Shown: positions 40,132 through 50,549 of the stretch, one piece after another
Layout of the letters: each line of letters begins with the position of its first letter
How positions within the stretch are numbered: position 1 is the first letter of the stretch
Source of the DNA: Woeseiaceae bacterium
GTDB lineage: Bacteria; Pseudomonadota; Gammaproteobacteria; Steroidobacterales; Woeseiaceae
Direction of reading: 5' to 3'
Length of the DNA stretch: 64,000 bases
Assembly: GCA_021773135.1 (NCBI GenBank)
Contig: JAJFKP010000061.1
Span: forward strand, 1-64,000
Made by a program: the position numbers and the translations under genes
Notes under the pieces: generated by a model
Database searches by the model: none
What the model was told of the DNA's origin: nothing
What the model saw: the letters and a program-made list of their open reading frames with translations, nothing else

Positions 40132-40410
40132 CTAATCCGTGTTTCTGAAGGGTTTGGACAGGTCGCGCAGGCGCGCCTCCTTACCGTCATATTCCGCCCA
40201 CCATATGACATCCCGATAGTCTGTCAGTGCTGCCGTAACAAAATCGACGATCTTTTTTTCATCGCCCATTGCCAAAAACAGCACGCATCGAGCCACTCTT
40301 TGGCATTCCGGTAACGTCGCAAGCCCCAGCATGCTTTTCTGCACCGAGGATCGCGATCGCCCACTAAACTCCGCCTCTATGCGCTGGGTGATATCCGGTT
40401 CTAATTGCAT
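40132..40410 (-). CDS. Small hypothetical protein (92 residues)
   Basis: I do not recognise this family. The product is soluble and mixed alpha/beta in composition. It begins MQLEPDITQRIEAEFSGRSR and ends YDGKEARLRDLSKPFRNTD. The central part (TLPECQRVARCVLFLAMGDEKKIVDFV) has two cysteines. A GGCAGG stretch about 7 bases before the ATG supports the start. It is divergent from the YghU-type gene and 83 bases from the tail-anchored protein gene on the same strand, so they may share a transcript. Confidence 0.55.
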   Translation of the reverse strand: MQLEPDITQRIEAEFSGRSRSSVQKSMLGLATLPECQRVARCVLFLAMGDEKKIVDFVTAALTDYRDVIWWAEYDGKEARLRDLSKPFRNTD

Positions 40411-40731
40411 ACAATGCCTGCCGGTGTTCCGCGTAATTGTAAGTCGCCAGGAAAACCTGGATTTACGACATCTCGCGATTGCTTATCAGCGTATGACACA
40501 GCTTTCTCTCGCCATCTTTGCCACCTCGACCCCGCAACAGAGTATCAATTCTGCCTCGGCCTCAAAGCGATGGCTACCGGGACACCGTCAACGTCGCACC
40601 TGAGTGCTGGCCGTGCCGGGCCGAATCGCATAGTCTTCATCGAGCATCTGCCGCGCAATGCTGTCATTACAACTGCGCGTCGAAACGCTGTTTTCAGTCC
40701 ACAGTCAAAAATTCTTAAAAAGGCCACACGA
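40411..40731. other. Divergent intergenic region, no gene seen
   Basis: About 320 bases between the 92-residue gene (minus) and the YghU-type gene (plus). The plus frame is open across it in continuity with the downstream gene, but that translation has no resemblance to glutathione transferases and lacks an RBS, so I treat it as noncoding upstream DNA. No clear promoter hexamers, repeat or RNA gene is visible. Confidence 0.45.
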
Positions 40732-41619
40732 ATGAATGACTCATCACAGTATACGCCACCGAAGGTCTGGACCTGGGACGCTGCAAATGGCGGTGAGTGG
40801 GACAGCATTAACCGGCCGATTGCCGGGCCAACCCATGACAAAACTTTACCGACGGGAAAGCACCCGATCCAGGTTTACTCCCTCGCAACGCCCAACGGCG
40901 TCAAGGTAACGGCAATGCTGGAAGAGTTGCTGGAACTGGGATTGGAGGGTGCGGAATACGATGCCTACCCCATTCGCATTGGCGACGGCGATCAGTTTGG
41001 TTCGGGATTTGTTGAGGTGAATCCGAACTCCAAAATCCCTGCAATAATGGATCACAGCATATCGCCACCGACACGGGTTTTCGAATCCGGCGCTATTCTT
41101 CTTTATCTTGCCGAAAAGTTTGGCGCGCTCCTGCCCGCCGACGCAGCGAATCGCGCGGAATGCCTGTCGTGGTTGTTCTGGCAAATCGGCAGTGCACCCT
41201 ACCTGGGAGGGGGATTCGGGCATTTTTACAAATATGCCGACGAGAAATTTGAATACAGCATCAACCGCTACACTATGGAGGTAAAGCGACAACTGGATGT
41301 GCTTGATCGCCACCTCAGTATCAGCCAATACATGTGCCGCGACGAATACACGATCGCCGATATTGCGATCTGGCCCTGGTATGGCGCTCTCGTGCTGGAA
41401 AACGTTTATGACGCGGCGGAATTTCTCGACGTCAACTCCTATACGCACCTGGTCCGATGGGCTAACGAGATTGCCTTACGGACCGCGATACAGCGTGGAC
41501 GAATCGTCAATCGTACCTGGGGAACGCTCGAAGAACAGTTGCACGAACGCCATGATGCGTCAGATTTCGAGCGACGTACCCAGGACAAACTCGAGGATTC
41601 AAAGCAGTTGAGTTCCTAG
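40732..41619 (+). CDS. yghU: YghU-type glutathione S-transferase (disulfide-bond oxidoreductase)
   Basis: YghU-like GSTs bind two glutathiones and act on disulfides. The 295-residue product has the long N-terminal extension of that class (WTWDAANGGEWDSINRPIAG), the thioredoxin-like domain with GSH-contacting TPNGVKVTAMLEELLEL, NSKIPAIMD and FESGAILLYLAEKFG, and a helical C-terminal domain (EYTIADIAIWPWYGA). Length is near E. coli YghU (288). ATG 40732 is chosen on the family start. The stop overlaps the folA stop on the other strand (CTAG). Confidence 0.9.
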   Translation: MNDSSQYTPPKVWTWDAANGGEWDSINRPIAGPTHDKTLPTGKHPIQVYSLATPNGVKVTAMLEELLELGLEGAEYDAYPIRIGDGDQFGSGFVEVNPNSKIPAIMDHSISPPTRVFESGAILLYLAEKFGALLPADAANRAECLSWLFWQIGSAPYLGGGFGHFYKYADEKFEYSINRYTMEVKRQLDVLDRHLSISQYMCRDEYTIADIAIWPWYGALVLENVYDAAEFLDVNSYTHLVRWANEIALRTAIQRGRIVNRTWGTLEEQLHERHDASDFERRTQDKLEDSKQLSS

Positions 41620-42098
41620 CGTCGCTCGAGAATCTTGAAACCAAAAGCCAGCTTGCGGTCGTTGCTTGCAGGGAAATTCGCGGACTCCGTGATCCGCCAT
41701 TCGTCCGCATCAAGATGTGGAAAACAGGTGTCGCCCTGGACGTCCACATGCACCCTGGTCAGGTAGATTCGATCCGCTTCTGGCAAGAACAGCTCATAAA
41801 TTTCGGCACCGCCAATCACCATAACCTCGTCAACGCTGCCAGCGACCGCAAGCGCCTCATCCATGGAAGAAACAACGTCACAGCCGGCCGCTTCAAAATC
41901 ACTGTTGCGAGTCATTACGATATTGCGCCGGCCAGGTAACGCCCGGCCGATGGATGCAAACGTTGCACGCCCCATGATCATCGGCTTGCCCATCGTGATC
42001 GCCTTGAAGCGCTTAAGGTCTTCCGGCAGGTGCCATGGAAGCTCGCCGTCGGCACCAATAACGTTATTTGCTGATACAGCAACGATCAGGGAAATCAT
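41616..42098 (-). CDS. folA: Dihydrofolate reductase
   Basis: FolA regenerates tetrahydrofolate, in particular after thymidylate synthase. The 160-residue product starts ATG 42098 (MISLIVAVSANNVIGADGELPWHLPEDL) and has PMIMGRATFASIGRALPGRRNIV, MVIGGAEIYELFLPEADRIYLT and a closing LAFGFKILER. Asp at the active site is in HLPEDLKRFK. Length matches E. coli (159). Four bases separate it from the thyA stop on the same strand. Confidence 0.97.
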   Translation of the reverse strand: MISLIVAVSANNVIGADGELPWHLPEDLKRFKAITMGKPMIMGRATFASIGRALPGRRNIVMTRNSDFEAAGCDVVSSMDEALAVAGSVDEVMVIGGAEIYELFLPEADRIYLTRVHVDVQGDTCFPHLDADEWRITESANFPASNDRKLAFGFKILERR

Positions 42099-42102
42099 TT
42101 GC

Positions 42103-42897
42103 TCAGACAGCGACAGCTGCCCTGATATGCGGATGGGATTCGTAATTGAGAATCTCGAAATCCTCAAATTTATAGTCAAAAATACTGTCTGGCCGACGTT
42201 TGACTGCCAACCGTGGCAGTGCCAGCGGCTCTCGCTGTAACTGTTCTTCGACTTGCTGCAAATGGTTGGCATACAGGTGGCAGTCGCCACCGGTCCAGAT
42301 GAAATCACCGACGTTTAGATCAGTCTGCTGGGCAATCATATGCGTTAGTAACGCGTAAGAAGCAATATTGAACGGCACGCCCAGGAAAACATCCGCGCTG
42401 CGCTGGTAAAGCTGGCAGGAAAGCTTTCCTGCGGCGACATAAAACTGGAACAGGCAGTGACAAGGCGGCAACGCCATGCCAGGCAGTTCGCCAACGTTCC
42501 ATGCACTCACCAGTATGCGTCGCGAATCAGGATCGTCTTTGATTCGGCTGACGACTTCCTGAATCTGATCAATTGCCTCGCCATTAGCCTTGTGCCACTG
42601 GCGCCACTGGACGCCATACACAGGACCGAGGTCACCATTTTCATCGGCCCATTCGTTCCAGATGGATACACCGTTCTCCTGCAGGTAACGAACATTCGAA
42701 TCGCCGCTCAGGAACCATAGCAACTCGTGAATGATGGACCGCAAATGCAGCTTCTTGGTCGTCACCATTGGAAAGCCATCGCTCAGATCGAAGCGCATCT
42801 GGTAGCCGAAAACGCTTCTCGTACCGGTGCCAGTCCGATCTTCTTTTCTGACACCGTTATCGCGGATGTGGCGCATCATCGATAGGTACTGTCGCAT
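42103..42897 (-). CDS. thyA: Thymidylate synthase
   Basis: ThyA methylates dUMP to dTMP with 5,10-methylene-THF. The 264-residue product starts ATG 42897 ([15 protein letters not shown]). The catalytic Cys146 is in [12 protein letters not shown], followed by [22 protein letters not shown] and the closing [13 protein letters not shown]. Length equals E. coli ThyA (264). It begins one base after the lgt stop, so lgt-thyA-folA form one transcription unit. Confidence 0.98.
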   Translation of the reverse strand: MRQYLSMMRHIRDNGVRKEDRTGTGTRSVFGYQMRFDLSDGFPMVTTKKLHLRSIIHELLWFLSGDSNVRYLQENGVSIWNEWADENGDLGPVYGVQWRQWHKANGEAIDQIQEVVSRIKDDPDSRRILVSAWNVGELPGMALPPCHCLFQFYVAAGKLSCQLYQRSADVFLGVPFNIASYALLTHMIAQQTDLNVGDFIWTGGDCHLYANHLQQVEEQLQREPLALPRLAVKRRPDSIFDYKFEDFEILNYESHPHIRAAVAV

Positions 42898-42898
42898 A

Positions 42899-43690
42899 TC
42901 AGGCTGCGGCCTCCACCGCTTTGTCATTTTTGTAAGCCATGAATAATAGAATCGCACCGAGCACGATCATCGGTGCCGTTAGAATCTGGCCCTGCGTGAC
43001 CCAGCCGAACAGAATGTAGCCCTTGTCGGCATCGGGTACGCGATAGAATTCGACGAAAAAGCGGAACGCACCGTACCAGAACAGAAACATTCCGGATACC
43101 GCAAGATAGGGTCGCTCTTTTCGGGAGAAAATCCACAGAATGACGAACAGGACCAGGCCTTCCAGCAACGCTTCGTAAAGCTGCGACGGATGCAGCGACT
43201 GCCCGTTCACGTTAAAGCTCCACGGCACCGTGGTTTCCTTGCCCCACAATTCACCGTTTATAAAGTTACCTACCCGTCCTGTACCCAGGCCGATAGGTAC
43301 GAATGGCGCCATGAAATCAGTAATTTGCCACATGCCTTTGCCAATCTTGCGGCCGTACAACCACATGGCAGTCATTACACCGACCAGCCCGCCGTGGAAA
43401 GACATGCCGCCCTGCGTGATTTTGAAAACGTAAAGCGGGTCTTCCAGCCATAGCTGCCAGCCATAAACAATGCAGTACCCGAGGCGACCGCCGACGATGA
43501 CACCAACCATTGCATAGAAGATCAGGTCATCGACCTGTTCCGGTTTTATCGGTGACCAGGGTACTTTTGAGCGCCGATTTGCGAGGAACCAGGCAGCGAC
43601 AAATCCCAGGACGTACATCAGCCCGTACCAGCGAACGGCAACCGGCCCAATGGCAAAAATGATCGGATCAAACTCGGGGTAATTCAGCAT
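42899..43690 (-). CDS. lgt: Phosphatidylglycerol:prolipoprotein diacylglycerol transferase
   Basis: Lgt attaches diacylglycerol to the lipobox cysteine of prelipoproteins, the first step for lipoproteins such as RlpA. The 263-residue polytopic product has the family motif [18 protein letters not shown] and [14 protein letters not shown] with the conserved His. The N-terminal [20 protein letters not shown] is typical. Length agrees with E. coli Lgt (291, with longer loops). It is first in lgt-thyA-folA and divergent from the YyaL-type gene. Confidence 0.97.
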   Translation of the reverse strand: MLNYPEFDPIIFAIGPVAVRWYGLMYVLGFVAAWFLANRRSKVPWSPIKPEQVDDLIFYAMVGVIVGGRLGYCIVYGWQLWLEDPLYVFKITQGGMSFHGGLVGVMTAMWLYGRKIGKGMWQITDFMAPFVPIGLGTGRVGNFINGELWGKETTVPWSFNVNGQSLHPSQLYEALLEGLVLFVILWIFSRKERPYLAVSGMFLFWYGAFRFFVEFYRVPDADKGYILFGWVTQGQILTAPMIVLGAILLFMAYKNDKAVEAAA

Positions 43691-43779
43691 GCGGCAAGTC
43701 TACACCATTCGGAGCGAAGCCCAATTGATGAGTTATAGTGCCGGTCAACGTCGAATTCGGCACCATTTCCAGTGATCCA

Positions 43780-45843
43780 ATGAGCAAACAAAACCGACTC
43801 GCCAGCCAATCCAGCCCCTACCTTTTGCAGCACGCGGATAACCCGGTGAATTGGTATCCATGGGGTGACGAAGCCCTTGAACTGGCGCGCAAGGGGGACA
43901 AACCGATTCTTCTGTCCGTCGGCTATTCCGCGTGCCACTGGTGTCACGTCATGGCACATGAATCTTTCGAAGACGCCGAAACTGCCGAGTTGATGAACAA
44001 GCTGTTCGTCAACATCAAGGTCGATCGCGAAGAACGCCCGGATATCGATCGCATCTACCAGACCGCGCATCAGCTCATTACACAACGCCCCGGAGGGTGG
44101 CCACTGACGATGTTTATCGATCCCACGGATCAGCGACCCTTTTTTGGCGGCACCTACTTTCCCGACGAAGCCCGCCACGGGATGCCTTCTTTCAAGGAAC
44201 TACTCTCCCGAGTCGCGTTATTTTACGAGGAAAAACGTGACGACGTGAAAGCGCAGGGGCAACAGATTGCAGACATTTTTGGCCAACTAGAACCGGTTAC
44301 CGAGAGAAATGCAACGCTCGATGACGGTCCGATTCTTGCTGCGAGACAGAAAATCGCGCAAAGTTTCGACCGGGAATACGGTGGCATTGGCACCGCCCCG
44401 AAGTTTCCACATCCCGCAATGATGGACCGCCTGTTGCGCCACTGGCGGGCCACTGCCCACAGCGCCGAGCCTGATGTTGAAGCGCTGTTTATGGTGTCGC
44501 TGACGCTTGCCCGCATGGCCGAGGGCGGTCTGTATGACCAGCTTGGCGGCGGATTTTCGCGCTACTGCGTCGACGGACAATGGCAGATCCCGCATTTCGA
44601 AAAGATGCTCTACGACAACGGCCCATTGCTGGCACTGTACGCCGAGGCAAGCCTTGCAACCGGGGAAGCGCTGTTCAAACGTGTTGCAAACGAAACCGCC
44701 GACTGGATACTCGCCGACATGCTGGCGCCTGCCGGAGGCTTCTACTCAACACGCGACGCCGACTCAGAAGGGGTGGAAGGACTTTTCTACGTCTGGACTC
44801 CCGAGGAGATTCGCGAACTGCTGCCCGACGAACAATACACGGTCCTGGCCGCCTATTTCGGTCTCGATGCGCCGGCAAACTTCGAGGATAAATGGCATCT
44901 TACCGTCCGCGATACTGCGCAAGCCATTGCAAACAGGACCAATCGAACGGAAGACGAAGTTGTCGATCTCATCGACAAGGCTCGCGCAACTTTGCTAGAA
45001 CGCAGGTCAACCCGGATCGCGCCTGACCGCGATGAGAAACAGCTGACGTCCTGGAACGCTTTGGCAATTCGCGGCCTGGCGATCAGCGGCAAAGCGTTGC
45101 AGCGACCGGAACTTATCGATGCGGCAGAGCGTGCTGCAGAGTTCGTTCGCGATAACCTGCTGATTGATGGACGACTTTACGCAAGTTTTAAAGACGGGTC
45201 AGCGCGTTTCCCGGCCTACCTGGATGACCACGCTTACCTGATTGATGCGATTCTCGAATTACTGCAAGCTCGCTGGAACAGTGACCTCCTGCAGTTCGCC
45301 GTTGCGCTCGCGGAGCTACTCCTCGAACATTTCTATGATGCCAATGACGGAGGCTTCTACTTCACCGCCGACGATCACGAGAAGCTCATGCACCGGCCGA
45401 AGTCCCTGGCAGACGACGCGACGCCGTCAGGTAACGGTGTCGCCGCATTCGCACTGCAGCGGCTGGGATTCATGCTTGGCGAAACACGCTACCTGGACGC
45501 CGCGGAGAACACGCTGCGCGCTGCCTGGAAAGCAATGGAAGAATATCCACACGGACATGTCTCCCTCATTACGGCGCTCGACGACTATCTACATCACCCC
45601 GAGACCATCATCATTCGTGGTGCAGCTGACGAAATCGCAAAATGGCACGCGGACGCGGTGCGGTTGTATGCGCCGAAACGAATGGTCTTTGCCATCCCGC
45701 GCGACGCCGATTCGTTGCCGGGCGCGTTGGCAGAGCGAACAGCAGACGAGGCGCAGACCATCGCCTACCGCTGCGTCGGAACCAGTTGCTCCCTGCCCAT
45801 GACGAGCTGGGACGCACTTGCGGCGGAACTGAGCGAGGCGTAG
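43780..45843 (+). CDS. Thioredoxin-domain protein of the YyaL/DUF255 family
   Basis: The 687-residue product starts with [21 protein letters not shown] and a thioredoxin-like domain carrying [14 protein letters not shown] (the CxxC-type motif of this family), then [15 protein letters not shown] and GGWPLTMFI. The remaining 500 residues form an alpha/alpha-barrel related to N-acylglucosamine epimerase-like proteins ([26 protein letters not shown]). Family members (YyaL in Bacillus, SPATA20 in animals) have no firmly assigned activity; redox or sugar-related roles are proposed. Divergent from lgt, converging with the serine-hydrolase gene with 16 bases between. Confidence 0.9.
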   Translation: MSKQNRLASQSSPYLLQHADNPVNWYPWGDEALELARKGDKPILLSVGYSACHWCHVMAHESFEDAETAELMNKLFVNIKVDREERPDIDRIYQTAHQLITQRPGGWPLTMFIDPTDQRPFFGGTYFPDEARHGMPSFKELLSRVALFYEEKRDDVKAQGQQIADIFGQLEPVTERNATLDDGPILAARQKIAQSFDREYGGIGTAPKFPHPAMMDRLLRHWRATAHSAEPDVEALFMVSLTLARMAEGGLYDQLGGGFSRYCVDGQWQIPHFEKMLYDNGPLLALYAEASLATGEALFKRVANETADWILADMLAPAGGFYSTRDADSEGVEGLFYVWTPEEIRELLPDEQYTVLAAYFGLDAPANFEDKWHLTVRDTAQAIANRTNRTEDEVVDLIDKARATLLERRSTRIAPDRDEKQLTSWNALAIRGLAISGKALQRPELIDAAERAAEFVRDNLLIDGRLYASFKDGSARFPAYLDDHAYLIDAILELLQARWNSDLLQFAVALAELLLEHFYDANDGGFYFTADDHEKLMHRPKSLADDATPSGNGVAAFALQRLGFMLGETRYLDAAENTLRAAWKAMEEYPHGHVSLITALDDYLHHPETIIIRGAADEIAKWHADAVRLYAPKRMVFAIPRDADSLPGALAERTADEAQTIAYRCVGTSCSLPMTSWDALAAELSEA

Positions 45844-45859
45844 CCACGGCCGCAGCACC

Positions 45860-47095
45860 CTAGTTCAGCGCTTGCTCGACCGCCCGGAGAATAGCAACAG
45901 CGCCTGGCGCTCCGACACCCGCCGCACCGCCGTCAGCATTTGGCCAGCTCGAGAACATTGCAATTACTGTATCGCTTGCCGGAGCCACGTAGATGTACTG
46001 GCCGTGCACGCCCTGTGCCATGACGGTTCCACGGCCATCGCCAGTGCCCCAGATAAACGATCGATAGTAGGGTTTGGTACCGATCGCAGCGTCGCCTGGC
46101 CACGGGCGACTGCCGTCGCGGGAAAACACGTCGTCCATCCAGGCCTCGGGCACGACCTGTTGATCGCCGACCCCGCCTTTGTTGATCATCAGCAGTCCGA
46201 CCCGCGCGATGTCTCGCAACGTTGCAGACATGCCACCACTAGCCAACGTAAATCCGGACACATCAACCGTGATATCGGCGCTGCGCTCTGCACCAATGGG
46301 TTTCCAGATTCGCTCGGACACGAGATCGGCAAACCGTTTTCCGGTAGCGGCCTCCAGGACCCACGCAACAACATCCGTGGTGCCCGATTTATAAACAAAC
46401 TGACCGGATCGGCTTGGGTCGTGACCGACCGCCGGCAAAAATTTATAGTTGCCGATGACTTCACTGTCGATACACATGGGTCCCGTCAGTAAGCCATCGG
46501 CGCAGTCCTGTCGTCGCACGGTGCTCTCCGGCGCATCGTAGTCTTCATTCCAGTCAGACGAATCACGCATATCCAGCAAATCGCGAATCCTGTCTCCGCC
46601 CCAGCCGCTGCCCGCAAGCTCAGGAACGTAATCGGCCACAGTCTTATTCAAGTCGACAAGCCCGTCCGCTTCCACCGATGCGGCTGTCAGCCCCGTAACG
46701 GTTTTGGTCACTGACCACATCAGGTGCGGTCGTTGCGGGGTCAGCGTTCCGGCATAGATTTCCACGACGGCTTTGCCGTTTTTCAAAGCCAGAAGACCAT
46801 CGACGTATTGGGTACCCATTGCTTCAGCCAGACTGACACGTCTGCCGGCAAGCGTGATTTCAAGGTCTTTTTTCGCGGTTTCGATTCCAGGAAGCGGCCT
46901 GACGCTGTGACTGCTGTTTGGAATATCCTTGGTCGGCAGGATTTCGCGAATATGTGTATATGCCCAGCGATTCAGCGGACCGAACTGCCAGGTGTCGCCG
47001 GCGACGCCATCCGGACGACCATCTTCGGTCGCGGCAGCAGTACTGCAACACAGCAGCAATAGCACAGTAACGTTGGTTTTCATTGTGTGCGTCAT
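45860..47095 (-). CDS. Exported beta-lactamase-family serine hydrolase
   Basis: The 411-residue product has a signal peptide (TNVTVLLLLCCSTAAA) and a class C beta-lactamase/DD-peptidase fold. Motifs: Ser-Val-Thr-Lys in MWSVTKTVTGL (SxxK), Tyr-Lys-Ser in FVYKSGTTDVV (YxS/N type) and a late VHGQYIYVAP in the place of KTG. The DMRDSSDWNEDYDAPES region resembles 6-aminohexanoate-dimer hydrolase (NylB)-like esterases. It is more likely an esterase/amide hydrolase than a true beta-lactamase. Start at 47095; a second Met (47083) fits the signal peptide equally well. Confidence 0.82.
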   Translation of the reverse strand: MTHTMKTNVTVLLLLCCSTAAATEDGRPDGVAGDTWQFGPLNRWAYTHIREILPTKDIPNSSHSVRPLPGIETAKKDLEITLAGRRVSLAEAMGTQYVDGLLALKNGKAVVEIYAGTLTPQRPHLMWSVTKTVTGLTAASVEADGLVDLNKTVADYVPELAGSGWGGDRIRDLLDMRDSSDWNEDYDAPESTVRRQDCADGLLTGPMCIDSEVIGNYKFLPAVGHDPSRSGQFVYKSGTTDVVAWVLEAATGKRFADLVSERIWKPIGAERSADITVDVSGFTLASGGMSATLRDIARVGLLMINKGGVGDQQVVPEAWMDDVFSRDGSRPWPGDAAIGTKPYYRSFIWGTGDGRGTVMAQGVHGQYIYVAPASDTVIAMFSSWPNADGGAAGVGAPGAVAILRAVEQALN

Positions 47096-47117
47096 CCTGA
47101 TTAGTTACCTGTCCAGC

Positions 47118-50100
47118 CTACTGTTTTTCGACCTGGTACATAAGGTCAATTGACTGCTGCTCACCGGCACCGGCTTCCAGCGTCAGGCGTTGCGACAATC
47201 GGTAGCGAAGCAATAAGGTGCCCAGCCGGCTAAATACTCCATAAGCGTAGCGTGCATGCAGACGTGAGTTTATCTGTTTGCCGGCAACCAGGGCCATTGA
47301 GGTGTCGTCTCTGCCGGTCAATGCCAGTTGATCCAGACCGAGCGACTGACCGATTTGCTCGGTTATTCGACTTGCCTGCCGGACACCGAGGGCGATCGCG
47401 GCCCCGGACAGCTCGCTGCCCTCCGACTCGGTTGCCTGATTTAACGGTCGCCCGATCACGAGGTATGACAGCGCATCGGCTTCCGCCATCACGGGATCAG
47501 AATATACAGTTGAAGTCAGTGACTGCCCTCTGCCACTTACATGAATGCCAGCCGTAACTTGTCCATCCAACGTCTCAATAATGCGGACTGCTCGCACGTC
47601 AACCAGCGGTTCATCGATTGACCCGGTAAAAGTCAGCGTACCTTCCCTTATCGTAAGTCGTTGCCCATATGCAGAAAACACACCGTCTACGAGGTCGACC
47701 TGCCCTTCGGCTATCGGCTGCCGATCTTGCGGCAGCCGGAAACGCAAATCGCCCTCGAGTCGAGTATCGAGGCCGAAAGCCTGGACGCGCACGGCATCAC
47801 CCAAAACAAGCTGTGCCTCGCCGGTCACGGCGGTAGGCGTCCTTGTTTCTTCCTCACGACCAAGCACTGTGACGTCCTCGGATGGCAGCACCGCGCTTTC
47901 CGGCAGCTCACTGATGACAATTTCAGCGCGCGGTACTTCGACTTTACCACCGACGTTCCAACCCGCAGCGGTCCACCTCACGTCAAGCTCAGGAGATGCC
48001 CACACGCGGTAATCGGGCCAGTTGATCACTTCTGCACCACTACCGCTCACCGACAGCTGTACGGTTCGGGTCGCTTGCATCAGGTCTTCGAAGCGACCCG
48101 TAATGTTTAGCTCGCCCTCACCTGCACGCGCGAATCCTTTCATCGTGGCCGCCCCGTTTGGGGCTCCTTCGATAGTAATGTCGACATTGGTGAGCGGTAC
48201 ATTGAGCGCCGGCACCACCAGACTGCCATCCTGCCACGCAAGCGTGCCAGTGAATTCCGGCGCCGCGCGCGGACCGCTGGCGTTGACGACGGCAGCAATA
48301 GCGCCACCGAAATTATCAATCGATGGGACGACAGCGGGCACCCAGTCAAGGTCTCTGCCGTCGAGTCGAAGTTCCGCATCCAGCAGCGCGTCAGGGCCGA
48401 AACCATCCATCTTCAGGTTGAGGGTACTGGTAACGCCCGGGTCTATTTTCAGTGCGGCGGTAACATCCACGCCGCCATTCGCAAGCGTCGCCTCTGCTCT
48501 GACTTCGGAAAACTCGATTTCAGTCGTCTCCGCGTCGTCACCAACTACCGACAGGACCGTCGCTTCCTGTTGCCAGCTGACTGAGCCGGTCCAGGTGCCG
48601 TTCACCTGTTCCAGGTTAATTCCGGCACTCGCTGTTCCCCTTAGTCGGTAGCTGTCGGGCAACCACGCATTTGCTGTCTGTAACGGAAATTGGGACAGAT
48701 CCGCCAGGAGCCGAATTGTGTCCGCCTCTCGTGTTACCTGGTCAACGCGCAGCACGCCGGTTGCACTGCGCCACTCGTGACTCTGGACGCTCACGTTTTC
48801 ACCCAGAAACGCGAATGTCGCCGGGTTCTGCAGCACCCATGTACCCGTATTAGGTTCACTAAGTTCCGCATTCGTAATGCTACCTGTCATGCCGGAGTCA
48901 TCACGCAACACAGTTGCGGCAGCCGCCAGAACAAGTTCTTTTACCGTCCAGTCGAGCGTGATATCGAGATTTTCAGGTGGGCCGTTACCTGCAACGGTGA
49001 AATTACCGACCTCGTTTTCGCCATTGACCAGGTTCGAGACGGTCGCCGCAATGCTAACGGTATCTGCACTGGAAGATTCGCTGACAATACTGGCCGCAGA
49101 CGCCGACCAGTCATTGAACACCAGCTCCTGGCCTGAGAATTCGCCGGAGAATTCCGGGTTAGTACGAGTACCGCCAATGACGCCGTCACCCGCCATGCTC
49201 CCGGCAATACCGGGCCAAAGCTGCTCCAGCGTCGGGGCATTGATCGCCAGCGCCACGGCAAGCTGCGCATTCCCGCCCGTGCCGTTAATGCTGATGCGGT
49301 TTTCTCCAATTTCGATCAGGCAATTGTCGCAGCGAAATTGACTCGGCGTTGCTGATCCGTCCCCGGAAGCCGTCAGAGCAACATCATTCAGGATGCCGTC
49401 GACAGCAACACCAGAAAAGATCAACGATTCAGGGCCATCCAGGCGGATGCCTGCATCGGCGTTTAATCTGCCGGTCAATTCGGCCGCGACGATGGAGGCG
49501 TCGATTTCGCGCGCACCAATCTGTACGTCGGCGACAAGGCCTGGCTGCCAGCCAAGTGAACCTGTGGCAGCAACATTGCCTGACGAACTATCTGCTTGAA
49601 CGTCAAACGCGGACAGCCCCGTAGTGTCGCCGGACGCTGTCCCGGCAATCAGCGCCGCATCGTCGATGGGGAGATCTGCCGTAAAATTGAATTCTGCTTC
49701 GTAGTCGTCGGCCGTTCCTGCAACCGTGGCGCTGCCATCGCGCAACAGAAATTCCTGGAATTGCCACTGCTGCCAGGAAACTTCCGCATTCACTGCAGGA
49801 TCGACGCGATTCAGCACGTAAGCCGTACCGGTTGCGGTTGCGGGATACGCGCCGTAGACAGCATGTTCAAAATTTAACTCGGCGAGCGTTCCCTGGAAAT
49901 TCCCCGCCCCGGACCAGTCACCCGATGAAAGGCTCCATTCGATCGCCAGACTCAGCGGGACATCGCCGTCGAGCTTTGCATCCAGCGCAGTGACCGATGC
50001 AGCGATCACTTCGGTGGTTGCGGCGGCACGCTCAATATTAATGCGGTTGCCGGACAGGTGCCCGTTGTCGAGCGAGATGCTGTTAATTTCCGTGCGCGTG

Positions 50101-50549
50101 TCCTCACCCGGCAAAACCAGTTGTCCAAGGCGGCCACGAACGATTTCGACGTCGAGCGGCAGTGGGTTCATTGCAAATTCAAGAGGTTGCGGGGTAGTCG
50201 CCGGCGGCTGCAGACTGCGGAACGTTACTGCCGTGGCGCTCAGTTGCTGCAGCACCAGGCTGCGGCTCAGTAGCGGTGGCCAGTTAATCTCAATAGCCAG
50301 CCCAGACACGTCTAATTCCAGCGCCTTGTCCGTGTACCTGAGCTCGCCCACGGTCACGCCAGACCACAGGTTTCCTGCCAGGTTTTCGGTCTCAATCCTG
50401 CCGGGGATACTGGCATCCACCCGGGCAATGAGCCATTGCAGGCCGGACTCGGTGCGCAATATCAAGAATGTCCCGATTAATATGAGGGTGAGTGTTAGTA
50501 ATACTGCGACCGCGATCCGTAGGCTCCATTTTTTTACAGGTTGCGTCAC
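47118..50549 (-). CDS. tamB: Translocation and assembly module inner-membrane subunit TamB
   Basis: TamB spans the periplasm as a long beta-taco groove and, with TamA, assists outer-membrane assembly and phospholipid transport. The 1143-residue product has one N-terminal membrane helix (about residues 9-30), a long body of repeated beta strands and the DUF490 domain at the C-terminus (ASRITEQIGQSLGLDQLALTG, then NSRLHARYAYGVF and LLRYRLSQRLTLEA). Length fits (E. coli 1259). The start overlaps the tamA stop by four bases, so the two are coupled. Confidence 0.95.
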   Translation of the reverse strand: MTQPVKKWSLRIAVAVLLTLTLILIGTFLILRTESGLQWLIARVDASIPGRIETENLAGNLWSGVTVGELRYTDKALELDVSGLAIEINWPPLLSRSLVLQQLSATAVTFRSLQPPATTPQPLEFAMNPLPLDVEIVRGRLGQLVLPGEDTRTEINSISLDNGHLSGNRINIERAAATTEVIAASVTALDAKLDGDVPLSLAIEWSLSSGDWSGAGNFQGTLAELNFEHAVYGAYPATATGTAYVLNRVDPAVNAEVSWQQWQFQEFLLRDGSATVAGTADDYEAEFNFTADLPIDDAALIAGTASGDTTGLSAFDVQADSSSGNVAATGSLGWQPGLVADVQIGAREIDASIVAAELTGRLNADAGIRLDGPESLIFSGVAVDGILNDVALTASGDGSATPSQFRCDNCLIEIGENRISINGTGGNAQLAVALAINAPTLEQLWPGIAGSMAGDGVIGGTRTNPEFSGEFSGQELVFNDWSASAASIVSESSSADTVSIAATVSNLVNGENEVGNFTVAGNGPPENLDITLDWTVKELVLAAAATVLRDDSGMTGSITNAELSEPNTGTWVLQNPATFAFLGENVSVQSHEWRSATGVLRVDQVTREADTIRLLADLSQFPLQTANAWLPDSYRLRGTASAGINLEQVNGTWTGSVSWQQEATVLSVVGDDAETTEIEFSEVRAEATLANGGVDVTAALKIDPGVTSTLNLKMDGFGPDALLDAELRLDGRDLDWVPAVVPSIDNFGGAIAAVVNASGPRAAPEFTGTLAWQDGSLVVPALNVPLTNVDITIEGAPNGAATMKGFARAGEGELNITGRFEDLMQATRTVQLSVSGSGAEVINWPDYRVWASPELDVRWTAAGWNVGGKVEVPRAEIVISELPESAVLPSEDVTVLGREEETRTPTAVTGEAQLVLGDAVRVQAFGLDTRLEGDLRFRLPQDRQPIAEGQVDLVDGVFSAYGQRLTIREGTLTFTGSIDEPLVDVRAVRIIETLDGQVTAGIHVSGRGQSLTSTVYSDPVMAEADALSYLVIGRPLNQATESEGSELSGAAIALGVRQASRITEQIGQSLGLDQLALTGRDDTSMALVAGKQINSRLHARYAYGVFSRLGTLLLRYRLSQRLTLEAGAGEQQSIDLMYQVEKQ

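Noticed and set aside
40405-40731. Possible N-terminal extension of the YghU-type protein
   Set aside because: The extension is open by chance, lacks an RBS, is not GST-like, and the family start is at 40732.
45860-47095. True class C beta-lactamase
   Set aside because: The KTG position is not a clear KTG and the surrounding sequence fits NylB/esterase-like members of the fold.
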